A program made the position numbers and the translations under genes. Below are positions 24,969 to 33,555 of a stretch of DNA of 33,555 bases, in pieces. Every line of letters begins with the position of its first letter. The stretch's first letter is position 1. The stretch lies in assembly GCA_019239445.1 (NCBI GenBank), contig JAFAZV010000084.1:1-33555 (forward strand), written 5' to 3'. Below the pieces are notes generated by a model, which worked only from the letters and a program-made list of their open reading frames with translations, made no database searches and was not told where the DNA came from. The DNA comes from Solirubrobacterales bacterium (GTDB lineage: Bacteria > Actinomycetota > Thermoleophilia > Solirubrobacterales > Solirubrobacteraceae).

Positions 24969-26552
24969 ATGCACCAGGCCGAGATCGTGCTCATCGCGCT
25001 GCTGGTGGCGGTTGCCGGCCTCGGAGCGGTGGCCCGCCAGATGGGGCTCCCATACCCGATCGTGCTGGTCGTGGGCGGAGCGCTGTTCGGCTTCATCCCG
25101 GGCATCCCAACCGTCACGCTGAATCCGAACGTCGTGCTCGTTGTGTTCCTGCCTCCGCTGCTGTACTCGGCCGCGTTCTTCGCCAACCTGGGCGACATCC
25201 GCGCGAATCAACGCGGCGTGACCTTGAGCGCGGTCGGGCTGGTGCTCGTGACGATGGCCGCTGTGGCGCTGATCGCCCACGCGCTGATCCCCGGTCTGCC
25301 GTGGGCAGCGGCATTCACGCTCGGCGCGATCGTCTCGCCCACCGATCCGCTCGCCGGCACGGAGATCATGCGCCGCCTCGACTTCCCGCGCTTTCTCGTC
25401 AGCGCGGTCGAGGCCGAGGGACTGTTCAACGACGCCACCGCGCTCGTCGCCTACAAGGTGGCCATCGCCGCCGTGGTCAGCGGCACGTTCTCGATCCTCG
25501 ATGCCGGGCTGCGGTTCGCCGTCGGCGCCGTGGGTGGCATTGCGATCGGCGTCGTCGTGGGGTGGGTGGTCGCTCAGGTGAGGGGGCGCATCAGCGACGC
25601 CCAGACCAGCATCACGATCTCGCTGCTCAGCGGCTACGCCGCATTCCTGCCCGCCAACGCGGTTGGCGCCTCCGGTGTGCTGGCGGCGGTGACGACCGGG
25701 ATCTACATGGGCATCAAGGGCCCGCGCATCATCTCGGCTCGCGTTCGGCTGCAGGGCTTGTTCGTCTGGGAGATGCTCGACTACATCCTCAACGCGAGCC
25801 TGTTCGTGCTGGTCGGGTTGCAGTTGCGCAGCGTGGTCCGAGGCCTCTCCGGCGACTCCTTCAGCACCTACGCCGGCTACGCGGTCGCTGTGGTGGTCGT
25901 CGTGATCTTGGCCCGGATCGTTTGGTTCTTCACCGTGCCGTACCTCATCCGGGTACTCGACCGGCGTCCTAGCCAGCGCGCGCGCCGGATTGGGGCCGGG
26001 CCGCGACTCGTCCTGGCCTGGAGCGGGATGCGCGGCGCGGTGTCGCTGGCGGCGGCCCTGGCCGTGCCGTTGTCGACCAACTCCGGTCAGCCATTTCCGA
26101 GCCGCAACCTGATCATCTTCCTCACCTTCGCCGTGATCTTCGGCACGCTGGTCCTCCAAGGGCTGACGCTGCCAACGCTGATCAGGCGCCTTCACGTCGT
26201 ACGTGACGGCAGCGAGGAGGCCGAGGAGATACGCGCGCGCCTGGTCGCGACGAAAGCGGCGCTGCGCCAGCTCGATGAGCTGGCGAGGGAGGAGTGGACG
26301 CGCGAGGACACGATCGAGCGCTTGCGCGGGATGTACGACTACCGGCGGCGCCGCTTCGCCGCGCGCGCCGGCAAAGTTGAAGACGACGGCTATGAGGATC
26401 GCTCGCTCGCTTTCCAGCAGGTCGTGCAGAGCGTGCTCGCGGCGCAGCGGGCGGCCCTGATCGACGCCCGCGACGACGGCGCGATCTCGAACGAGACGAT
26501 GAACAGCGTGATCCGCGACCTCGACCTCGAGGAGTCACGGCTGGAGATCTGA
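24969..26552 (+). CDS. CPA1-family Na+/H+ antiporter (NhaP-like)
   Basis: 'LGAIVSPTDPLAGTEIMRRL', 'VEAEGLFNDATALVAYKVA', 'RLVLAWSGMRGAVSLAAALAVP'. Confidence 0.94.
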   Translation: MHQAEIVLIALLVAVAGLGAVARQMGLPYPIVLVVGGALFGFIPGIPTVTLNPNVVLVVFLPPLLYSAAFFANLGDIRANQRGVTLSAVGLVLVTMAAVALIAHALIPGLPWAAAFTLGAIVSPTDPLAGTEIMRRLDFPRFLVSAVEAEGLFNDATALVAYKVAIAAVVSGTFSILDAGLRFAVGAVGGIAIGVVVGWVVAQVRGRISDAQTSITISLLSGYAAFLPANAVGASGVLAAVTTGIYMGIKGPRIISARVRLQGLFVWEMLDYILNASLFVLVGLQLRSVVRGLSGDSFSTYAGYAVAVVVVVILARIVWFFTVPYLIRVLDRRPSQRARRIGAGPRLVLAWSGMRGAVSLAAALAVPLSTNSGQPFPSRNLIIFLTFAVIFGTLVLQGLTLPTLIRRLHVVRDGSEEAEEIRARLVATKAALRQLDELAREEWTREDTIERLRGMYDYRRRRFAARAGKVEDDGYEDRSLAFQQVVQSVLAAQRAALIDARDDGAISNETMNSVIRDLDLEESRLEI

Positions 26553-26609
26553 GCTGGGACGCCCGATGGTGCGGTTCGGGCTCGGGGTCGACCTGTAAGA
26601 CTGGGGTGC

Positions 26610-27596
26610 GTGACCCGCCGCGCCTGGCTTGCCTTTGCCGCGATCTCGCTGATCTGGGGCATCCCGTACCTGTTCATCCGGATCGCCGTCCGCGGCGGCG
26701 TAACGCCGTTCGTGCTCGCGTGGGGGAGGGTCGCGCTAGCCGCCGCCGTGCTGCTGGCGCTTGCGTGGCGAGCGGGAACGCTGCCGGCGCTGCGCGGACA
26801 CCTGCGCTGGCTCGTGCTCTACGCCGTGGCCGAGGTGACGTTCCCGTTTCCGCTCATCGCCTACGGCGAACAGCGCGTGTCCTCGTCGCTGGCGGCGATC
26901 GTGATCGCCTCGGTGCCGCTGATCGGCGCGCTCCTGGCGCTGCGCTACGACCGCTCGGAGCGCCCGACGTCGCTGCGAGCCTTTGGTCTGTTGATCGGTT
27001 TCGGCGGGGTGGTGGCGCTCGTCGGCATCGACGTCGCCGGGAGTGGCAGTGAGCTACTCGGCACGGCGGCGATCCTGTTGGCCGCCGCCGGCTACGCGAT
27101 CGGGCCGATGGTGATCAAGCTGCGCCTGCCCGGGCTCGATCCGCGCGCCGCCATCGGCGCGAGCCTGGCGGTGGCGTCCGTCCTGCTCGCCCCGGGCGCG
27201 GCGCTCGACCTGCCGGCGCGCGTGCCGTCGGCTGGAGCGATCGCGTGCGTGATCGTGCTGGGGCTTCTGTGCACCGCGCTCGCGTTCGTGATCTTCACAG
27301 TGCTGATCCGCGAGGCCGGCACGAGCCGGGCCACCGTCATCACCTACGTAAATCCTGTGGTTGCCGTGGCGCTGGGCGTGGCCCTCCTGGGCGAGCGGCC
27401 GGGCGCGGGCGCAGTCGCCGGCCTCCTGCTGATCCTTGCCGGTTCCTGGCTTTCGACCGGCGGTCGGCTCCCGCCGCGGCTTGCTGCCTGGCGTCCTCGA
27501 GGGCCGGAGAGGGCCGCGGGAGCGGGCAAACGGCCGGTCCGGGATCCCGCGCGCGGGTGCGACGGCTCCGCGGCGGGCGCGGCTTGCGCCGGCTGA
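26610..27596 (+). CDS. EamA/DMT superfamily transporter
   Basis: Two EamA repeats: 'LIWGIPYLFIRIAVRGGVTPFVLAWGRVALAAAVLL', 'RATVITYVNPVVAVALGVALLGERPGAGAVAGLLLILAGSWLS'. Confidence 0.92.
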   Translation: MTRRAWLAFAAISLIWGIPYLFIRIAVRGGVTPFVLAWGRVALAAAVLLALAWRAGTLPALRGHLRWLVLYAVAEVTFPFPLIAYGEQRVSSSLAAIVIASVPLIGALLALRYDRSERPTSLRAFGLLIGFGGVVALVGIDVAGSGSELLGTAAILLAAAGYAIGPMVIKLRLPGLDPRAAIGASLAVASVLLAPGAALDLPARVPSAGAIACVIVLGLLCTALAFVIFTVLIREAGTSRATVITYVNPVVAVALGVALLGERPGAGAVAGLLLILAGSWLSTGGRLPPRLAAWRPRGPERAAGAGKRPVRDPARGCDGSAAGAACAG

Positions 27597-27719
27597 TTCA
27601 CCGCCGCCGGAGGGCCTCTCGGCGCGACCCCTCACGACGCCCTGACAATCACTGCATAGACCTCTGCGCGTGGGGTAAGGTCGAGGTTTGACCGCGCAAA
27701 AACCTGAGGAGAGAGAGGA

Positions 27720-28226
27720 ATGAGCACGACCGTGCCGGTACGCCTGAAGGTCAACGGCGTCAAGGAAGAAATCGATGTGCAGCCGCGCCTGCTGCTCGTC
27801 CACGCGCTGCGCGACAGGCTGGGACTCACCGGCACGCACGTCGGCTGTGACACCTCGAACTGCGGCGCCTGCACTGTTCATCTCGACGGGCGGGCGGTGA
27901 AGTCGTGCACCGTACTCGCGGTTCAAGCCGACGGGGCCACCGTGACGACGATCGAGGGCATGGGCTCGGAGGATCAGCTGCATCCGCTCCAGGAGGCGTT
28001 CTGGAACGACCACGGACTGCAGTGCGGCTACTGCACACCGGGGATGATCATGGCCGCCGCCGGCCTGCTGGCCGAGAACCCGAATCCGACTGAGGAGGAG
28101 GTCAGGCACGCACTCGAAGGCAACCTGTGCCGGTGCACGGGCTACCACAACATTGTTCGCGCGGTGCTCGATGCCGCCAAGACGAAATCAGCCACGGTTG
28201 CGCAGCAGCAGGAGGTGACGGCATGA
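27720..28226 (+). CDS. coxS: [2Fe-2S] small subunit of CO dehydrogenase/xanthine dehydrogenase-family molybdenum hydroxylase
   Basis: '[15 protein letters not shown]', '[12 protein letters not shown]', '[10 protein letters not shown]', both [2Fe-2S] clusters. Confidence 0.95.
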   Translation: MSTTVPVRLKVNGVKEEIDVQPRLLLVHALRDRLGLTGTHVGCDTSNCGACTVHLDGRAVKSCTVLAVQADGATVTTIEGMGSEDQLHPLQEAFWNDHGLQCGYCTPGMIMAAAGLLAENPNPTEEEVRHALEGNLCRCTGYHNIVRAVLDAAKTKSATVAQQQEVTA

Positions 28227-30655
28227 GCGCAGGCGGTCCCGAGGCCGAGATCGCGCGAATTGCCGCTAAGGCGGCGCATGAGCGTGACACGGCCGCAGCC
28301 GGCCTCCACGTGGGGCAAGCGCTGCGCCGCAAGGAGGATCCCCGCCTGATAACCGGTCGGGGGCGGTACGTCGACGATCTCACGTTGCCGGGCACGTTGT
28401 GGGCGGCGCTGGTCCGCTCGCCCGAAGCTCACGCGAGGATCGTCTCGATCGACTCGAGCCAAGCCACCGAGCGAGCGGGAGTGCACGGTGTGTTCACCGG
28501 GCAGGACATGACCAACCTGCAGGCGCCGCTGCCGATGGCGTGGGGGCCGCCGGGAGTCGAGGTCCGTAACCCGCCGCACTGGCCGCTGGCGCGCGACAAG
28601 GTGCGTTACGTCGGCGATCCCGTCGCGGTCGTCATCGGCGAGGACCGCTATCGCGTAATGGACGCAGTCGAGGACGTCCTCGTCGAGTACGAGGCGCTTC
28701 CCGCAGTTGTCGACCCTGAGGCAGCGCTCGAGGAGGACGCCCCGCTGGTTCACGAGGAGCTCGGGACGAACAAGATCCACGAGTGGCCGCTCGAGGGAGG
28801 CGACGTCGAGCAGGGCTTTGCCGAGGCCGAGGTGATCGTCGAGCGCCGCGTCGTCAATCACCGTACCTCGGGTGCGCCGATCGAGCCGAGGGCTGTGCTG
28901 GCCGACTACCGGGCGGGCTCGGTCACGGTGTGGAGCTCGACTCAGATTCCGCACTACACGAGGCTGTTTCTGGCGCTGATGCTCGGCATCAGCGAAGAGA
29001 AGGTGCGGGTGATCGCGCCTGAGGTCGGCGGCGGCTTCGGCGCCAAGCTGCAGATCTACGGGGAAGAGATCCTGATCCCGTGGTGCTCGCGCCGCCTCGG
29101 AATGCCCGTGAAATGGGTCGAGACGCGCAGCGAGCACATGGCGACGAGCCACCATGGCCGAGACCAGATCGCGCACGTGCGGATGGGTGCGAAACGCGAC
29201 GGGACGATCACCGCCTGGCACGTGCGGATCCTCGCCGACATGGGGGCGTACAACATGTTCCTCACCCCGCTGATCCCGTCCCTCGGGGCGTTCGTGATGG
29301 GCGGGTGCTACGCGATCCCGAACGTGAAGACGGAGATCGTCGGCGTGTTCACGAACAAGATGTCGACGGACGCGATACGCGGAGCCGGCCGGCCCGAGGC
29401 GACGCACATGGTCGAGGTGACCCTCGAGCAGCTGGCTCAGGAGCTCGGAATGGATCGTCTGGAGCTGAGACGCAAGAACTTCATCCCCGAAGATGCGTTC
29501 CCGTACCAGTCGGCGACCGCCGTCGTCTACGACTCCGGCGACTATGAGAAGACGCTCGCGCGTCTACTCGAACACGTCGACGTTGACGCTTTCCGCCGCG
29601 AGCAGGAGCAGGCGCGGCGGCAAGGCACCCTCCGCGGCCTCGGCTTCTCGACCTACACGGAGATCTGCGGACTCGCACCCTCGCGCGTCGCAGGTCCACC
29701 GATCGTCGGCGTGCAGGCCGGTTTCTGGGAGTCCGCGATGGTCCGTGTGCACAACACCGGTGCCGTCACCGTCTACACCGGCAGCTCGCCGCATGGCCAA
29801 GGCCATGAAACCGGCTTCGCGCAGATCGCCGCCGACCGGCTCGGCGTGGATCCGTCAGTCGTCGAGGTCGTGCACGGGGACACCGGTTTCGGCCCTGAGG
29901 GCCGGGGAACCTACGGCTCGCGGTCCCTGGCCGTGGGTGGCGAGTCGGTTGCGCAGGCGGCCAATCAGGTGGCAGCGAAGGCCAAGCTGATCGTCGCCCA
30001 CAAGCTGGAGGCCGCACCTGAGGACATCGAGCTCCGCGACGGGAAGTTCGCTGTCCGGGGTTCACCTGACAAAGGCATGTCGCTGGCGGACGTCGCGGGC
30101 GAGGCCTATCTCGGCATCGACTTGCCCGAGGGGATGCAGCCGGGGCTCGAGATGACCAACTTCTACGAGCCGGAGAACTTCGTGTTCCCGTTTGGTGCTC
30201 ACGCCTGCATGGTCGAGGTCGACACGGAGACGGGGAAGGTCGACGTCGTGCGGTACGTCGCAGTGGACGACTGCGGCCCGGCCATCAACCCGATGTTGAT
30301 CGCGGGGCAGGTGCATGGCGGGATTGCGCATGCGATTGGGCAGGCTCTGTATGAGCGCATCGCCTACGACGAGAACGGACAGCTCGTGACCGGCACGTTC
30401 GTCGACTACGCCTTGCCGACGGCTGCCGAGCTGCCCAGCTTCGAGACCGACCGAACCGAGACGCCTTCGCCCGTCAACTCGCTTGGCGTCAAAGGAGTCG
30501 GCGAAGCCGGAACGATCGCGGCCAGCGCCGCGGTCACAAATGCTGTGATCGACGCGTTGCGCCCGCTCGGCATCACCTACATCAACATGCCGCTCACTCC
30601 GATGCGGGTCTGGGAGGCGATACAGGAGGCGCAGAACGGAGGTGCGGCGGCATGA
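28223..30655 (+). CDS. coxL: Molybdopterin-binding large subunit, form II CoxL-like
   Basis: Start ATG overlaps the coxS stop. '[14 protein letters not shown]', active-site loop 'AIRGAGR' (29372-29392), '[12 protein letters not shown]'. Confidence 0.94.
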   Translation: MSAGGPEAEIARIAAKAAHERDTAAAGLHVGQALRRKEDPRLITGRGRYVDDLTLPGTLWAALVRSPEAHARIVSIDSSQATERAGVHGVFTGQDMTNLQAPLPMAWGPPGVEVRNPPHWPLARDKVRYVGDPVAVVIGEDRYRVMDAVEDVLVEYEALPAVVDPEAALEEDAPLVHEELGTNKIHEWPLEGGDVEQGFAEAEVIVERRVVNHRTSGAPIEPRAVLADYRAGSVTVWSSTQIPHYTRLFLALMLGISEEKVRVIAPEVGGGFGAKLQIYGEEILIPWCSRRLGMPVKWVETRSEHMATSHHGRDQIAHVRMGAKRDGTITAWHVRILADMGAYNMFLTPLIPSLGAFVMGGCYAIPNVKTEIVGVFTNKMSTDAIRGAGRPEATHMVEVTLEQLAQELGMDRLELRRKNFIPEDAFPYQSATAVVYDSGDYEKTLARLLEHVDVDAFRREQEQARRQGTLRGLGFSTYTEICGLAPSRVAGPPIVGVQAGFWESAMVRVHNTGAVTVYTGSSPHGQGHETGFAQIAADRLGVDPSVVEVVHGDTGFGPEGRGTYGSRSLAVGGESVAQAANQVAAKAKLIVAHKLEAAPEDIELRDGKFAVRGSPDKGMSLADVAGEAYLGIDLPEGMQPGLEMTNFYEPENFVFPFGAHACMVEVDTETGKVDVVRYVAVDDCGPAINPMLIAGQVHGGIAHAIGQALYERIAYDENGQLVTGTFVDYALPTAAELPSFETDRTETPSPVNSLGVKGVGEAGTIAASAAVTNAVIDALRPLGITYINMPLTPMRVWEAIQEAQNGGAAA

Positions 30656-31497
30656 TTCCGGCGGAGTTCGACTACGTGGCGCCGGAGACGCTGGAAGCGG
30701 CGCTCACCGCACTGGCGGAAGGAGGCGAGGACGCGAAGCTGCTGGCCGGCGGCCACTCGCTGCTGCCGCTGATGAAGCTCCGTCTGGCCGCTCCGTCGCT
30801 GCTCGTCGACCTGCGCAGGGTTCCAGGTCTGCACGGGGTCCAGAAGCAGAACGGCGGCTGGAGGATCGGCGCGATGACGCCGCACACCGTGCTCGAGCAC
30901 ACGCCCGAGCTCGGTCTCCTCGCTCGCGCTGCCGGCACGATTGCAGACCCGCAGGTGCGCAATCGCGGCACAATCGGCGGCTCGCTGGTCCACGGCGATC
31001 CGGCCTCGGATCTCCCGGCCATCATCCTCATGGCCGAGGCTAGTGTGACCGCGGTCGGCCCCCACGGACAGCGCACGATCGCGGCCAAGGATCTGTTCCG
31101 CGATTACCTCGAGACTGCAGTCGAGCCCACAGAGGTCCTCACGGAAGTGCACTTCCCGGCCTTCGACGGCTGGGGCTTTGGCTACGAGAAGTTCAACCGC
31201 CGCAGCGAGGACTGGGCGATGGTGGCGGTGGCGGCGCTGGTCAAGCGCAGCGGCGAGGTCTGCGAGGACATCCGGATCGGCCTCACGCACATGAGCTCCG
31301 TGCCGCTACGTGCCACCGGCGTCGAGGAGGCGTTGCGCGGGCAGCCGCTGAGTGCTGAGACGATCGCCAAGGCCGCGGAGCACGCGGCCGATGGCACCGA
31401 GCCGCCGGCTGACCTCAACGCCAGCTCCGACTATAAGCGCCACTTGGCGCGCGTCCTGTGCCGGCGCGCTCTCGAGGAGGCCGCCGGGCCGCAGTGA
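30652..31497 (+). CDS. coxM: FAD-binding medium subunit of molybdenum hydroxylase
   Basis: 'LLAGGHSLLPLMKLRLA' and 'VRNRGTIGGSLVHGDPASDLPA'. Confidence 0.94.
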   Translation: MIPAEFDYVAPETLEAALTALAEGGEDAKLLAGGHSLLPLMKLRLAAPSLLVDLRRVPGLHGVQKQNGGWRIGAMTPHTVLEHTPELGLLARAAGTIADPQVRNRGTIGGSLVHGDPASDLPAIILMAEASVTAVGPHGQRTIAAKDLFRDYLETAVEPTEVLTEVHFPAFDGWGFGYEKFNRRSEDWAMVAVAALVKRSGEVCEDIRIGLTHMSSVPLRATGVEEALRGQPLSAETIAKAAEHAADGTEPPADLNASSDYKRHLARVLCRRALEEAAGPQ

Positions 31498-32345
31498 GCT
31501 TCTCCGACATCGGCTCCGTCGAGGCGGCGCGCGCCGCGCTCAGCGCCCAGGGATACCTCGCCGATCGCCCGCTCGCGCTGGCAGTCGCGCTCGCGGTCAA
31601 GCTCGAGCAGCCGCTGCTCGTCGAAGGAGAGGCGGGCGTCGGCAAGACAGAGGTGGCGCGAGCCATGGCCGCGGCGAGCCGCGCTCGCCTGATCCGCCTG
31701 CAGTGTCATGAGGGGATCGACCTTCACCACGCGGTCTACGACTGGGACTACGCGCGGCAGCTGTTGGCGCTGCGTGCCGCTGAGAGCGGCGTCAACGAAG
31801 GCGAGCTGTTCTCACGCCGTTTCCTGCTCCGGCGGCCGCTGCTCGAGGCGCTCGAACACGCAGGCCCGGTCGTGCTGCTGATCGACGAGATAGACCGTGC
31901 CGATGACGAGTTTGAGGCCTTCCTGCTCGAGTTCCTGTCCGACTTCGCGGTGACGATTCCCGAGCTCGGCACGGTCTCCACCCAGCACCGTCCCGTGGTT
32001 GTCCTCACCTCCAACCGCACGCGCGAGCTCCACGATGCGCTGAAGCGCCGCTGCCTCTATCACTGGATCGACTATCCGTCACCTGAGCGCGAGCGCGCGA
32101 TCGTGCACGCACGGGTGCCCGACGTTCCCGAGTCGGTCGCCGCCCGCGTCGTGACCGCGGTCTCACGGCTGCGCGAACAGGCCGACCTGTACAAGCTTCC
32201 AGGGGTGGGCGAGACGCTCGTATGGGCTCAGGCGTTGCTCGCACTCGGCGAAGACGGCGATCTCGAGGAGACGCTCGGCGTCGCTCTGAAGGTCCACGAG
32301 GACCTGCAGCGCGTACGCGAGCGCAAGGTGCTGGAAGGTGTCTGA
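31494..32345 (+). CDS. coxD: MoxR family AAA+ ATPase (CoxD-like)
   Basis: Walker A 'VEGEAGVGKTEVARAM', Walker B 'VVLLIDEIDRADDEFEAFLLEFLSD'. GTG start overlaps the coxM stop. Confidence 0.92.
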   Translation: MSFSDIGSVEAARAALSAQGYLADRPLALAVALAVKLEQPLLVEGEAGVGKTEVARAMAAASRARLIRLQCHEGIDLHHAVYDWDYARQLLALRAAESGVNEGELFSRRFLLRRPLLEALEHAGPVVLLIDEIDRADDEFEAFLLEFLSDFAVTIPELGTVSTQHRPVVVLTSNRTRELHDALKRRCLYHWIDYPSPERERAIVHARVPDVPESVAARVVTAVSRLREQADLYKLPGVGETLVWAQALLALGEDGDLEETLGVALKVHEDLQRVRERKVLEGV

Positions 32346-33459
32346 GGCGGTCGTAGACCCGCTCTCGAGGCTCACCGCGCAGATGCGCCTCGCGGGCGCG
32401 CGCGTCGGCCTCGGCGAGTTATTGACGGCGCATCGCGCCCTGGCGGCGGTGGACTGCACTTCGCGCGCCGATGCCAAGCGGGCGCTGCGGGCGGTGCTGT
32501 GCTCGCGCCGGGAGGATCTCGAGCACTTCGAGCACGCGTTCCTGTCGGTGTTCGGGGACGAGCATCCGCCCGGCCGGGAGCAGCCGCTGAACGAGCTGGG
32601 CACGGTCGAGCGCGAGGCTCTTCCGCGATCGGGAATGAGCGGCGCCGCCCCCGAGCAGGCGACGGGCGCCGAGGATCCGGCGCCGGTTCCGGCCGCGTGG
32701 AGCGAGCTCGAGCTGCTGCGCGTGAAGGACTTCGCCCACTACAGCGACGCCGAGATGGCCCAGGCTCGCGAGCTCATCGCGCGCCTCGCACACCGCGGTC
32801 CGACGCGCATCTCGCGCCGGACGCGGCCGGTCCGTCGGCGAGGCCACGAGCCCGACCTGCGGCGGCTGCTGCGAGCGTCGCTGCGCACGGTCGGCGTTCC
32901 CGTGCATCGTCACTGGCGCGCGCCGAGCGTGCGGCAGCGGCCAGTCGTGCTCGTGTGCGATGTCTCGGGCTCGATGGAGCCGTATGCGCGAGTGCTGCTC
33001 CAGTATCTGCACGCCTGCGTCGCGGCCCGGCGCCGTGTCGAAGCTTTCGCGTTCGGCACCCGGCTGACGCGGATCACGCACGAGCTCTCCGGCCGCGATC
33101 ACGACCGCGCGCTCGATCGTGCCGCCGAGGCGGTGGTCGACTTCGCGGGCGGAACGCGGATCGGAGCCGCGCTGGCCGAGCTGAACCGCGCCCATGGACG
33201 CCGACTCGGACGCGGAGCTGTAGTCGTGATCCTGTCCGACGGCTGGGATCGCGGAGATCCCGATGTCTTGGGACTCGAGATGCAGCGGCTGCGGCGGAGT
33301 GCGCATCGCCTCGTCTGGCTGAACCCGCTGGCGGCCCATCCCGACTACGAGCCGCTCACCCGAGGCATGCGCGCGGCCGTCCCGCACACCGATGAGCTCC
33401 TGGCGGGAAACTCGCTTGCTTCACTTGAACAGCTGGCCGAGACCTTGGAGGAAATGTGA
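32338..33459 (+). CDS. coxE: VWA domain-containing protein (CoxE-like)
   Basis: MIDAS 'VVLVCDVSGSMEPYARVLLQYLHAC', 'VILSDGWDRGDP'; follows the MoxR ATPase with overlap. Confidence 0.92.
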   Translation: MSEAVVDPLSRLTAQMRLAGARVGLGELLTAHRALAAVDCTSRADAKRALRAVLCSRREDLEHFEHAFLSVFGDEHPPGREQPLNELGTVEREALPRSGMSGAAPEQATGAEDPAPVPAAWSELELLRVKDFAHYSDAEMAQARELIARLAHRGPTRISRRTRPVRRRGHEPDLRRLLRASLRTVGVPVHRHWRAPSVRQRPVVLVCDVSGSMEPYARVLLQYLHACVAARRRVEAFAFGTRLTRITHELSGRDHDRALDRAAEAVVDFAGGTRIGAALAELNRAHGRRLGRGAVVVILSDGWDRGDPDVLGLEMQRLRRSAHRLVWLNPLAAHPDYEPLTRGMRAAVPHTDELLAGNSLASLEQLAETLEEM

Positions 33460-33555
33460 GAGACGTACTTCCGGAAATCACCAGATGGCACGAGCGGGGC
33501 GATCGCGTCGCGCTCGCCACCGTCGTGGGGGTTCAGCGCTCGGCGCCGAGGCCGC
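33456..33555 (+). CDS. XdhC/CoxI/CoxF family maturation protein, truncated at window edge
   Basis: VRDVLPEITRWHERGDRVALATVVGVQRSAPRP matches the conserved N-terminus of XdhC/CoxI proteins. GTG overlaps the coxE stop. Confidence 0.8.
   Translation, partial: MRDVLPEITRWHERGDRVALATVVGVQRSAPRP

Noticed and set aside
24666-26195. 509-aa minus-strand ORF opposite the CPA1 antiporter
   Set aside because: Shadow ORF: highly charged His/Asp/Arg-rich composition, no family features, entirely antisense to a well-supported gene in high-GC DNA.
27597-27719. Sigma70-like promoter upstream of coxS (CTGACA...TAAGGT)
   Set aside because: Spacing between the candidate boxes is about 28 bp, too long for a standard promoter.
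28142-29407. 421-aa minus-strand ORF opposite coxL
   Set aside because: Antisense to a conserved CoxL reading frame; Arg/His-rich shadow translation.
27720-31497. Annotation as a true form I aerobic CO dehydrogenase
   Set aside because: The large-subunit loop is AIRGAGR, not AYxCSFR; the Cu-ligand Cys is absent.
32419-33387. 322-aa minus-strand ORF opposite coxE
   Set aside because: Antisense to a VWA protein with an intact MIDAS motif.

Overview
High-GC bacterial chromosomal window, probably from an actinobacterium (Thermoleophilia-like by gene content; inference only, no taxonomic marker seen). It is densely coding. I saw no rRNA, tRNA, CRISPR array, transposase or phage gene. Main contents, left to right: a truncated penicillin/AHL-acylase-family gene divergent from a TetR regulator; membrane proteins; a VOC protein; an alpha/beta hydrolase; a non-coding stretch of about 0.75 kb with short repeats; two cupins; an MMPL transporter followed by a Thr-rich single-TM protein; a NiCoT nickel/cobalt permease with a Fur-family regulator; a GH15 glucoamylase/trehalase-like enzyme; a signalling block (Ser/Thr kinase with an extracellular CHRD-like domain, plus a LuxR-type response regulator and histidine kinase) divergent from a second MMPL transporter; a PLP decarboxylase and a molbindin (Mop); a two-gene encapsulated-ferritin/encapsulin operon; an aldo/keto reductase; a CPA1 antiporter; a DMT transporter; and a coxS-L-M-D-E-(F/I) type molybdenum hydroxylase operon running off the right edge. 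The strongest system is the EncFtn-encapsulin iron-storage nanocompartment (23941..22755, minus), with a recognisable C-terminal cargo-loading peptide. The family is known, so the interest is in this instance. The most unusual architecture is the kinase with a 4x24-bp repeat linker and a CHRD-like sensor domain.
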